Source: Microvirga roseola (GTDB taxonomy: Bacteria; Pseudomonadota; Alphaproteobacteria; Rhizobiales; Beijerinckiaceae). Taken from it: a DNA stretch of 64,000 nt. The stretch is taken from positions 62,852 through 126,851 of the forward strand of contig NZ_JAJATX010000006.1 of assembly GCF_020866965.1 (NCBI RefSeq), given 5' to 3'. This document shows positions 20,137 to 29,917 of the stretch, one piece after another. Position 1 is the stretch's first letter. Each line of letters starts with the position of its first letter. Below the pieces are notes generated by a model. It was not told the DNA's origin and did not search any database. It was given only the letters and a program-made list of their open reading frames with translations. Both the position numbers and the translations under genes were made by a program.

Positions 20137-21081
20137 ATGAAGCAGAGCCAGCAGACCACGCTTCGCGCCGCCGTGACACTCGTGGGCGTCGGAGTTCATT
20201 CCGGGGACGAGGTGAAGATGATCCTTCACCCGGCGGAAGTGAACCACGGCATCGCCTTCCTGCGCACGGGTCTCCCGGGCGGGGTGGATCGCCTGATCGA
20301 CGCCCGCCACCTGGCGGTCACCGCGACCGAGCTCTGCACTGTGATCGGCGACCGGGACAGCGGGGCCGTGGCGACCATCGAGCACCTGATGGCGGCGCTC
20401 ACCGGCCTCGGCATCGATAACGTGCTCGTCGAAATCGACGGGCCGGAGGTTCCGATCCTCGACGGCAGCTCCGCTCCCTTCATCGACGCCATCGACCAGG
20501 TCGGCATTGCGATGCAGAATGCGAGCCGCCGCTATCTGAAGGTTCTGCGCCCCGTCCGCGTCACGCAGGGCAAGGCCTTCGCCGAACTCCTCCCCAACGA
20601 GCGCAGCTTCCGTCTCGACGTTGAGATCGACTTCCCGACCCCGGTGATCGGCCGTCAGCGCAAGATGATCGACCTCAGCCCGTCGGTCTTCCGCCGCGAC
20701 ATCTCCCGGGCCCGCACCTTCGGCTTCATGCGCGACGTGGAGAAGCTCTGGGGCGCCGGCTTCGCGCTCGGCGCTTCCCTCGACAACACGGTGGCCATCG
20801 GCGACGACGGCATCATCAACCCGGAAGGCCTGCGCTACAGCGACGAGTTCGTCCGCCACAAGCTCCTGGACGCCATCGGCGATCTTTCCCTGGCCGGCCT
20901 GCCGCTGCTCGGCACCTACCGCTCCTATTGCGGCGGCCACCGCCTGAACTTCTCGGTCCTCGAGGCCCTGTTCGCAAGCCGGTCCAACTACGCCATCGTG
21001 GACGCCGTGCCGCGCCGCGAGGGCGCCTATGCCGATCTCGGCTCTGTGGCCGTGCCGGCCTTCGCTCCGGAAATTCACTGA
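20137..21081 (+). CDS. lpxC: UDP-3-O-acyl-N-acetylglucosamine deacetylase LpxC
   Basis: This 314-residue zinc enzyme carries out the first committed step of lipid A synthesis. Zinc ligands are seen as His83 (TIEHLMAALTG) and His241 with Asp245 (RHKLLDAIGDL). The catalytic His267 sits in SYCGGHRLNF. The 276-base gap after ftsZ holds the dcw terminator, and TTGGCC (19987-19992) with TATGGT (20010-20015) at 17-base spacing is a weak promoter candidate. LpxC next to ftsZ is the common arrangement. Length is normal. Confidence 0.96.
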   Translation: MKQSQQTTLRAAVTLVGVGVHSGDEVKMILHPAEVNHGIAFLRTGLPGGVDRLIDARHLAVTATELCTVIGDRDSGAVATIEHLMAALTGLGIDNVLVEIDGPEVPILDGSSAPFIDAIDQVGIAMQNASRRYLKVLRPVRVTQGKAFAELLPNERSFRLDVEIDFPTPVIGRQRKMIDLSPSVFRRDISRARTFGFMRDVEKLWGAGFALGASLDNTVAIGDDGIINPEGLRYSDEFVRHKLLDAIGDLSLAGLPLLGTYRSYCGGHRLNFSVLEALFASRSNYAIVDAVPRREGAYADLGSVAVPAFAPEIH

Positions 21082-21107
21082 GAACGACCTCTTCGAACGA
21101 CCTCTTC
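21082..21107 (+). repeat. Perfect 13-bp tandem duplication after lpxC
   Basis: GAACGACCTCTTC occurs twice back to back (21082-21094, 21095-21107), starting directly after the lpxC stop. It looks like a recent slippage duplication. No function is apparent. Confidence 0.7.
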
Positions 21108-21117
21108 GGCCATTTTC

Positions 21118-21144
21118 GGGCGCTGCCTTCGCAGGCAAGCGCCC
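21118..21144 (+). other. GC-rich stem-loop downstream of lpxC
   Basis: GGGCGCTGCCT (21118-21128) pairs with AGGC-A-AGCGCCC (21133-21144), with one bulged A and a four-base loop. No T run follows, so it is only a possible terminator or 3' end stabiliser for lpxC mRNA. Confidence 0.45.
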
Positions 21145-21292
21145 ATTGGCCGCATGATTTCGGGCAGGCCCCTCGCAATACCCTTGGGTAAAGCCTGTCG
21201 GATGGGGTTGGCTCTTTCCCTGCGCTTAGGTTAAAGAACCTTCCGTGCATCGTTAAACAATTCCGGGCACGGTTATTGGAGGACCGCGAGGC

Positions 21293-22186
21293 ATGTCTTT
21301 CGCGAAGGCTTATTCGGGCTTCGGCGCAGCGGGACGCGCGCTTATCATCGGCGCATGCGGCATGCTGCTGGCCGGTTGCGACACCCTGTCGTCGATCAAC
21401 CCGTTCGACAAGGACGACACCTACAAGCCGGAGATCGTCGCGAGCACTCCGGCGGAGGAGGTCTACAACGACGGCCTCGCCCGTATCCAGAAGCAGGATT
21501 TCGAGGGCGCCGCCAAGAAATTTGCCAGTCTCGACAAGCAGCACCCCTATTCCGAGTGGGCGCGCAAGGGACTGATCATGGAGGCCTACGCCAATTACGA
21601 GGGCGGCCTCTACGAGGAGACGATCAACGCCTCCAAGCGTTATCTCCAGAGCTATCCCAACTCTCCGGACGCGGCCTATGCCCAGTATCTGATGGCCTCG
21701 GCCTATTACGATCAGATCCCGGACATCACCCGCGACCAGGCCGCCTCCGAGCGCGCCATCCTGACGCTGCAGGATCTCGTCCAGCGCTATCCGTCCTCCG
21801 AATACGTGGCGGATGCGAAGAAGAAGCTCCAGGTGGCCAGCGACCAGCTCGCCGGCAAGGAGATGGAGGTCGGCCGCTTCTACCTCCAGAAGCGCAACTA
21901 TTCCGGCGCCATCAACCGCTTCCGTCACGTGGTCTCACGCTACCAGACGACCCGCCACGTGGAAGAGGCTCTCGAGCGCCTGACCGAGGCCTACATGGCC
22001 ATGGGCATCGTCAGCGAGGCGCAGACGGCCGCCGCCGTGCTCGGGCACAACTTCCCCGACAGCCCCTGGTACAAGGATGCCTACGCCCTGCTGACCAAGG
22101 GCGGCGTCGAGCCGCGCGAGGATTCCGAATCCTGGATCAGCAAGGCCTTCCGCGGCGTCCCGCAGGTCGGCCAGAAGAGGGCCTAA
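21293..22186 (+). CDS. bamD: Outer membrane assembly lipoprotein BamD (ComL/YfiO)
   Basis: This 297-residue lipoprotein belongs to the BAM complex, which inserts beta-barrel proteins into the outer membrane. A signal peptide ends in the lipobox LLAGC, with the lipidated Cys at residue 29. Tetratricopeptide-like repeats follow, including VYNDGLARIQKQDFEGAAKKF, HPYSEWARKGLIMEAYANYE and GRFYLQKRNYSGAINRF. YPNSPDAAYAQYLMASAYY is a family block. TTGGAGG upstream of the ATG is a good ribosome binding site. Its 211-base upstream gap contains a tandem repeat and a hairpin. The order lpxC-bamD-recN is common in Rhizobiales. Confidence 0.94.
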   Translation: MSFAKAYSGFGAAGRALIIGACGMLLAGCDTLSSINPFDKDDTYKPEIVASTPAEEVYNDGLARIQKQDFEGAAKKFASLDKQHPYSEWARKGLIMEAYANYEGGLYEETINASKRYLQSYPNSPDAAYAQYLMASAYYDQIPDITRDQAASERAILTLQDLVQRYPSSEYVADAKKKLQVASDQLAGKEMEVGRFYLQKRNYSGAINRFRHVVSRYQTTRHVEEALERLTEAYMAMGIVSEAQTAAAVLGHNFPDSPWYKDAYALLTKGGVEPREDSESWISKAFRGVPQVGQKRA

Positions 22187-22199
22187 AACCCCCACTTCC

Positions 22200-23873
22200 A
22201 TGCTGATCCAGCTCGCGATCCGCGATATCGTCCTCATCGACCGGCTCGAGCTCCACTTCCATGAAGGGCTCAGCGTCCTCACGGGTGAGACGGGCGCTGG
22301 CAAATCCATTCTTCTCGACGCCTTCGCGCTCGCCCTCGGCGGGCGCGGCGACGGCAGCCTCGTGCGCCATGGGGAAACCCAGGGCCAGATCACGGCCGTG
22401 TTCGACTGCCCGCTCGACCATCCCGCACGCCGCATCGCGACGGAGGCGGAGATCGACGTGGAGGGCGACCTGATCCTGCGCCGGGTCCAGGTGGCCGACG
22501 GGCGCACCCGCGCCTTCGTCAACGACCAGCCCGTGAGCGTGCAGGTGCTTCGGGCCATAGGCTCGACCCTGGTCGAGATCCACGGCCAGCACGACGACCG
22601 CGCCCTGGTCGATCCCGTCACCCACCGCGCCATCCTCGACGCTTTCGGCGGTCTCGCCGGCGAGGTCCAGGCGGTCGGCGAGGCGGCGCGGCGCGTGCGC
22701 GAGGCGAGAGGCGCCCTGCAGGATCACCGCAACCGCATCGAGAAGGCCCGCAAGGAGGCCGATTTCCTGCGCCATGCGGTGGAGGAGCTGACGACGCTCA
22801 ATCCTCTGCCCGGCGAGGAGGAGACCCTTGCCGAGCGCCGGGTCGTGATGATGCAGTCCGAGAAGGTGGCGCAGGATCTGAACGAGGCCTACGAGGCCGT
22901 TGCGGGCAATGCATCGCCTGTCCCCGAACTCTCCGCCGCCGTGCGCAAGCTCGAACGGCGCAGCGCCCAGGCGCCTGCCTTGGTCGATCCGAGCGTGCGC
23001 GCGCTCGATGCCGCGCTCGTCGCCATCGACGAGGCGAGGGCGGCCCTGGAAGACGCCATCCGCGCCACTGAATACGATCCCCGCGAGCTGGAGCAGACGG
23101 AGGAGCGCCTCTTTGCGCTTCGCGCCGCCGCCCGCAAATACGACGTTCCTGCCGATGAACTCGCGGCCCTTCGCCAGCGCTTCGAGGCGGATGTTGTCGC
23201 CATCGATGCGGGCGAGGAGCAGCTTGCGGGCCTGGAAAAGGCGCTCAAGGCCGCCGACGACGCCTATGTGAAAGCCGCGAAGGCGCTCTCCGCCGGCCGC
23301 AGGAAGGCCGCCCAGGCGCTCGACGCCGCCGTTCAGGCGGAGCTGCCGCCCCTCAAGCTCGAACGGGCGACGTTCATCACCGATATCCAGACCGACGAGA
23401 CGAGCCGCGATCCCGCCGGTTTCGAGCGGGTGGAGTTCTGGGCCCAGACCAATCCCGGCACCAAGCCCGGCCCCCTCATGAAGGTGGCCTCGGGCGGCGA
23501 GCTTTCGCGCTTCATGCTGGCGCTGAAGGTGGTGCTGGCGGACAAGGGCTCGGCCCCGACCCTCGTCTTCGACGAGATCGACACCGGCGTCGGCGGCGCG
23601 GTGGCGGACGCCATCGGCCAGCGCCTCGCGCGCCTTGCGCAGCGCGTCCAGGTCATGGCCGTCACCCACGCGCCCCAGGTCGCCGCCAAGGCCACGAGCC
23701 ATTTCCTCATCGCCAAGGAAGGCGTGCGCGGCTCCGACCGGGTCGCCACCCGCGTCGTGCCCCTAGAGGCCGATCCCCGCCGCGAGGAAATCGCCCGCAT
23801 GCTCGCCGGCGCGACGATCACCGAGGAAGCCCGCGCCGCGGCGGCGCGGTTGCTGCAAGCGGCGGCGCACTAG
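22200..23873 (+). CDS. recN: DNA repair protein RecN (SMC-like)
   Basis: This 557-residue SMC-family ATPase acts in repair of double-strand breaks. The N-terminal Walker A GETGAGKS is at residues 29-36, and VEIHGQHDDRAL is the RecN-type Q-loop/His region. Coiled-coil stretches occupy the middle, around a short hinge. The C-terminal half carries the ABC signature ASGGELSRFMLALK and the Walker B region TLVFDEIDTGVGG, then VTHAPQVAAKA. It starts 13 bases after bamD, so it is probably cotranscribed. Length matches the family. Confidence 0.96.
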   Translation: MLIQLAIRDIVLIDRLELHFHEGLSVLTGETGAGKSILLDAFALALGGRGDGSLVRHGETQGQITAVFDCPLDHPARRIATEAEIDVEGDLILRRVQVADGRTRAFVNDQPVSVQVLRAIGSTLVEIHGQHDDRALVDPVTHRAILDAFGGLAGEVQAVGEAARRVREARGALQDHRNRIEKARKEADFLRHAVEELTTLNPLPGEEETLAERRVVMMQSEKVAQDLNEAYEAVAGNASPVPELSAAVRKLERRSAQAPALVDPSVRALDAALVAIDEARAALEDAIRATEYDPRELEQTEERLFALRAAARKYDVPADELAALRQRFEADVVAIDAGEEQLAGLEKALKAADDAYVKAAKALSAGRRKAAQALDAAVQAELPPLKLERATFITDIQTDETSRDPAGFERVEFWAQTNPGTKPGPLMKVASGGELSRFMLALKVVLADKGSAPTLVFDEIDTGVGGAVADAIGQRLARLAQRVQVMAVTHAPQVAAKATSHFLIAKEGVRGSDRVATRVVPLEADPRREEIARMLAGATITEEARAAAARLLQAAAH

Positions 23874-24016
23874 GACAATTCCTGATAGGACATCGCCTTG
23901 CGATCTCCGCTATGATCCCATTCGTGCCGTTTCGCTGAAGAAGCCGCAAAGGCAGCGGCGGCACCCGCGATTGAGGACACGTCATCCGGCGATCGCAGGC
24001 ATGAGGGAGGGATCGC

Positions 24017-24801
24017 ATGAGCCAGGATACTCCAGTCACCACGCCCGGCCAGCGCCGGGACCTCGCGATCCGCCGGATCGGCTTTGCCGACATCGTCGAT
24101 GCGCTCTTGGCGGGGCTGCGGGATTTCCAGGCCTATCCGGCCTATGGGCTGTTCTTCGGCGGCCTCTACGCCCTCGGAGGGCTCGCCATTCTCGCCTGCG
24201 CCTTCTGGTGGGATCTTCTTTATCTGGTCTATCCCCTCGCCGCCGGCTTCGCGCTGATCGGTCCCTTCGTGGCCGTCGGACTCTACGAGGTCAGCAGGCT
24301 TCGCGAGCGCGGAGAGCGGCCATCCTGGTCCACCGTCTTCAAGGCGATCTATGCGCAGGGCGCCAAGGAAATCTCCTGGATGGCCTTCGTCACCGTCTTC
24401 CTGTTCATCATCTGGATTATCAGGTCCGGCTTCTGATTGCCCTGTTCTGCGGGCTGCATGGCCTTCCGGCGGGTGCGTTTCCGGGCATCCTCTTCACCAC
24501 GCCCGAGGGGCTGGCCTTCCTCGCCGTGGGGCATGTGATCGGCGGCGTGCTCGCCATCGTCACCTTCTCCATCACCGTCGTCTCGTTTCCGCTTCTCCTC
24601 GACCGCGAGGTGGATTTCATCACGGCGATGATTGCCAGCGTGGGCTCCGTCTTCAGCAATCCGCTGCCGATGCTGGGCTGGGGCCTGTGCATCGTGCTCC
24701 TGCTCTTCGTCGCATCCCTGCCTGTCTTCCTCGGCCTTCTCGTGGCGCTTCCGGTTCTGGGCCACACGACCTGGCACCTCTACCGGAAGCTGGTCGCGTA
24801 G
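24017..24801 (+). pseudogene. DUF2189 family membrane protein, broken by a one-base frameshift
   Basis: A GAGGGAGG ribosome binding site precedes the ATG at 24017. The first frame encodes 139 residues with several hydrophobic segments and stops at 24434-24436, soon after the FIIWI segment. The sequence YQVRLLIALFCGLHGLPAG, and the rest of an evidently homologous membrane protein up to WHLYRKLVA, continues in the adjacent frame to a stop at 24799-24801. Loss of one base within 24413-24420 (near TGGATTATCAG) explains the shift. Repaired, the product would be about 261 residues, with the hydrophobic pattern of cytochrome-oxidase-associated or DUF2189 integral membrane proteins. Function is unknown. 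A sequencing error is possible and cannot be excluded from one sequence. Confidence 0.8.
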
Positions 24802-24886
24802 GGCTCTCCGCCTCCCGCAGATCCCATCATGCCAGGAGCTTGCTTTTGGCTTGCGCAAGTCGGGAATGAAGGGCGCAGCGTGAGCT

Positions 24887-24991
24887 CTCCTCCGCCTTGT
24901 GGGGAGGAGTTGGAGGTGGGGGTGTGAGCGCCACGCTGGTCCAGTTCAGCGCAAGCACCCCCACCCCCGGCCCCTCCCCAAGGGGGAGGGG
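24887..24991. repeat. Imperfect inverted repeat rich in C/G runs
   Basis: The inner arms GGTGGGGGTG (24915-24924) and CACCCCCACC (24956-24965) are exact inverses. The similarity continues outward into TTGTGGGGAGGAG on the left and CTCCCCAAGGGGGAGG on the right, giving arms of about 37 bases. Together they form a long imperfect hairpin. No ORF is supported. It is the first of three different palindromic repeats packed into this gap. Confidence 0.75.
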
Positions 24992-24999
24992 AATGCACG

Positions 25000-25109
25000 T
25001 GTCATCCCCGGCGGCAGCGAAGCAGCCGGGAAGGGGATCCACGCACAGGCGCGGCGCTATGGATTCCCTTCCCCTGCGATGGCTGCGCCCTCTCCGGCCG
25101 GGAATGACA
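25000..25109. repeat. Palindromic element with TGTCATCCCCGGC ends
   Basis: Terminal TGTCATCCCCGGC (25000-25012) is the near-inverse of GCCGGGAATGACA (25097-25109), with one mismatch. The interior has GGGAAGGGGATCC and GGATTCCCTTCCC facing each other. The structure is that of a short non-autonomous, MITE- or REP-like element. It has no coding capacity. Confidence 0.75.
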
Positions 25110-25162
25110 CCCTCCTCCTCCGGGCTTGTTTTGTTCCCCGCAGTCCTCTCTGCGCCCCATAG

Positions 25163-25265
25163 CCCTCCTCCTGAGGAGCGAAGCGTCTCGAAGGACGAGG
25201 GCGTCTCCCGCGCGCACTGGAGCCTCCTTCGAGACGCCGCTTGCAGCGGCTCCTCAGGATGAGGG
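25163..25265. repeat. REP-like palindromic intergenic element, copy 2
   Basis: Left end CCCTCCTCCTGAGGA (from 25163) and right end TCCTCAGGATGAGGG (25251-25265) are inverses with one mismatch. The internal GTCTCGAAGGACGAGG matches the copy at 13751-13871 exactly. The two copies differ mainly in the loop and in the bases next to the end arms, so they are members of one dispersed family. Confidence 0.85.
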
Positions 25266-25290
25266 CAGAGCATATGTTCTGTTTTTGTTC

Positions 25291-27817
<2,527 letters not shown>

Positions 27818-27863
27818 GACTCCTGTCCAAGACATCGCTCAGCCTCTGTGGCATGGTCGGCGC

Positions 27864-28730
27864 ATGACGGTGATGACGCCTGAGGTCTCGCTCGATCCCG
27901 GCCAGAGGGCGGCGGGCGACGTAACGCATTTCTGGAGGGTGCCGCGCTATCGCGGCCTCGACTGCCTGCGCGCGACCTTCCGCCGTCACGCCTATGCCCG
28001 TCACACCCACGAAACCTATGCGGTCGCGGCAATCGTTTCGGGCTGCGAGACCTTTTTCCATCGCGGCGAGCAGCGTTATGCCTATGCGGGGATGATCGGC
28101 ATCATCTGCCCCGACGAGATCCACGACGGCGAGCCCTATGGCGGCGGCTTCGAGTACCGGACGTTCTATCCCTCGCCGGAACTGATGCAGGAGATCGCGG
28201 AGGACGTGGCCGGGCGGCCGCTGTCCCGTCCGCCATGGTTCCCGCGCTCGGTCATCGACGATCCCGAACTCGTCCGGGCCCACGCGAAGCTCCATGCCTG
28301 CCTGTCGCGGGACGGCGTTTGGACCTCCGAGATGGAGCAGGACACGCGCCTCGTCGATTTCCTGAGCCGCCTCATCGCGCGCTGGGCCGATCTCGATGCC
28401 CTGCCGTCCCTCCGCTACGGCTCGAAGAGCATCCTGAGGGCGCGCGACTGCCTGGACGCCCATCTCGGCGAGGAGGCGGATCTCGCCGACCTCGCGAAGC
28501 TGGCGGGACTGTCCCGCAGCCACTTCATCCGCGCCTTCGCCAAGGAGACCGGGCTGACCCCGCACGCCTATCTCCTCGACCGGCGCTTCCGCGCGGCGAC
28601 GCGGCTGCTGCAGAAGGGGGAGGCTCCGGGGGATGTGGCAGCCGCCTGCGGCTTCTTCGACCAGAGCCATCTCAACCGGGTGTTCAAGGCCCGCATGGGC
28701 GTGACGCCGGGCGCCTATCGCGCCGCCTGA
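27864..28730 (+). CDS. AraC family transcriptional regulator
   Basis: This 288-residue regulator has an N-terminal cupin-like sensing domain (HTHETYAVAAIVSG, YAGMIGIICPDEIHDGEP). Its C-terminal AraC/XylS DNA-binding domain has two helix-turn-helix units: DLADLAKLAGLSRSHFIRAFAKE, then DVAAACGFFDQSHLNRVFKARMG with the PGAYR tail. The cupin domain resembles those of regulators adjacent to azlCD exporters. The gene lies 59 bases upstream of azlC on the same strand, so it most likely controls, and may be cotranscribed with, the transporter genes. The ligand is unknown. Confidence 0.9.
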   Translation: MTVMTPEVSLDPGQRAAGDVTHFWRVPRYRGLDCLRATFRRHAYARHTHETYAVAAIVSGCETFFHRGEQRYAYAGMIGIICPDEIHDGEPYGGGFEYRTFYPSPELMQEIAEDVAGRPLSRPPWFPRSVIDDPELVRAHAKLHACLSRDGVWTSEMEQDTRLVDFLSRLIARWADLDALPSLRYGSKSILRARDCLDAHLGEEADLADLAKLAGLSRSHFIRAFAKETGLTPHAYLLDRRFRAATRLLQKGEAPGDVAAACGFFDQSHLNRVFKARMGVTPGAYRAA

Positions 28731-28789
28731 AAAGAGCACTTTCATCCAAGACGGCCCACCGCCCGTCGCGCATAAGGGCGGAAAGAGAA

Positions 28790-29506
28790 ATGGCCATGGA
28801 TCAAGTGAACCCCCTCGTCTCCACCTACCGCCGGGAAGCCCGGGCAGGCTTGCACGACATCGCGCCCGTCGCCGTCGCGGCCGTTCCCATCGGCCTGCTG
28901 TTCGGCGCGGTCGCGGCGGCGAAAGGGATGTCGCCCCTCGAGGTCGGGCTCATGTCGGCGCTGGTCTATGCGGGCGGCGCGCAATTCGCCGCCATCGAGA
29001 CCTGGGTCCATCCGGCCCCCATCGTGGCGCTGGCCTTCGCGACCCTGCTCATCAATGTGCGTCACGTGCTGATGGGAGCCTCGCTCACGCCCAAGATGAA
29101 GCTGTCGCGGGCGCAGACCTTCCTCGCCTATTTCTTCCTCACGGACGAGGCCTGGGCGCTCTCGGAGCGCCGCGCCCTGGAGAGGCCCGTCACCGGGGCC
29201 TATTGGGCGGCCATGGGGCTGGTGCTGTGGGGAAACTGGACCCTGTCCTCGGCGCTGGGCGCCATTCTCGGCTCGTTTCTCGGCGACCCGGAGCGCATCG
29301 GTGCGGACTTCGCCTTCACGGCCCTGTTCATCGGGCTGATCGCCGGTTTCGGGAGAAGCCGCGTGACGCTCGTCACGGTCGCCGTCAGCGCGGCCGTCGC
29401 GGCGCTCGTCCACCATTTCATCGGCGCACCCTGGCACGTGGCGTCCGGAGCGCTCGCCGGCATCGCCGCCGCCTATTTCGCTGCCCCTGAGGAGGCGCGC
29501 TCATGA
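28790..29506 (+). CDS. azlC: AzlC family branched-chain amino acid exporter, large subunit
   Basis: This 238-residue polytopic membrane protein carries the AzlC signature GLLFGAVAAAKGMSPLEVGLMSALVYAGGAQFAA and then NVRHVLMGASLTP. TDEAWALS is also typical. AzlC works with the small AzlD subunit to export branched-chain amino acids or related compounds. The frame is open further upstream in phase, but that overlaps the AraC gene. The ATG at 28790 follows GGAAAGAG. A second in-frame ATG lies six bases later. The stop overlaps azlD (ATGA). Confidence 0.93.
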   Translation: MAMDQVNPLVSTYRREARAGLHDIAPVAVAAVPIGLLFGAVAAAKGMSPLEVGLMSALVYAGGAQFAAIETWVHPAPIVALAFATLLINVRHVLMGASLTPKMKLSRAQTFLAYFFLTDEAWALSERRALERPVTGAYWAAMGLVLWGNWTLSSALGAILGSFLGDPERIGADFAFTALFIGLIAGFGRSRVTLVTVAVSAAVAALVHHFIGAPWHVASGALAGIAAAYFAAPEEARS

Positions 29507-29802
29507 GCCTCGACATGACGACGCTGCTCGCCATCCTCGCCATGGCGGTCGTGACCTATCTCACGCGCATCGCAGGCCTGCTCGTGGCGGACCGCCTCGT
29601 GCTCGCGGGCCGGGCGAAAGCCGCCTTCGACGCCATTCCCCCGGCGGTCCTGGTGGCCGTGATCGCGCCGACCGCGCTCACCACCGGATGGGCGGAGGCC
29701 ATCGCCGCCGCCATCACGGCATTCGCCGCCTTCCGGCTTCCGCTGCTCGGCACGGTCGCCATCGGCGTGGTCTCCGTCGTGGTGCTGCGGAACCTGATCT
29801 AG
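29503..29802 (+). CDS. azlD: AzlD family branched-chain amino acid exporter, small subunit
   Basis: This 99-residue membrane protein has about three or four hydrophobic segments and the conserved early YLTRIAGLLVADR and later FDAIPPAVLVAVIAP blocks of AzlD. It overlaps azlC by four bases, consistent with a two-subunit transporter. Its TAG stop lies inside the left arm of a 17-bp perfect inverted repeat. Confidence 0.9.
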   Translation: MSLDMTTLLAILAMAVVTYLTRIAGLLVADRLVLAGRAKAAFDAIPPAVLVAVIAPTALTTGWAEAIAAAITAFAAFRLPLLGTVAIGVVSVVVLRNLI

Positions 29803-29860
29803 AGCATCGTGCGGAAAAGTGGATCCGGTTTTCCGCACACCAACGATGCTCTAGATCAGG
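29793..29860. terminator. Large palindrome containing the azlD stop codon (candidate terminator)
   Basis: CCTGATCTAGAGCATCG (29793-29809) is the exact inverse of CGATGCTCTAGATCAGG (29844-29860). A second nested stem, TGCGGAAAA/TTTTCCGCA (29810-29818 / 29829-29837), continues it. This is a recurrent Rhizobiales palindrome type (AGAGCATCGTGCGGAAAAGTGG). It probably terminates transcription from the azl side. Confidence 0.65.
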
Positions 29861-29863
29861 AAG

Positions 29864-29917
29864 AAAGCATCGGATTGGATCCCAAAAGTGCAAATCCACT
29901 TTTGGGTCCGATGCTTT
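29864..29917. terminator. Second palindrome overlapping the stop codon of the aminopeptidase P gene
   Basis: AAAGCATCGGA (29864-29874) pairs with TCCGATGCTTT (29907-29917), and CCCAAAAGTG (29881-29890) pairs with CACTTTTGGG (29897-29906). The two palindromes lie side by side between convergent genes and probably act as a bidirectional terminator. On this side the arm contains part of the reverse-strand TAA stop. Confidence 0.6.
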
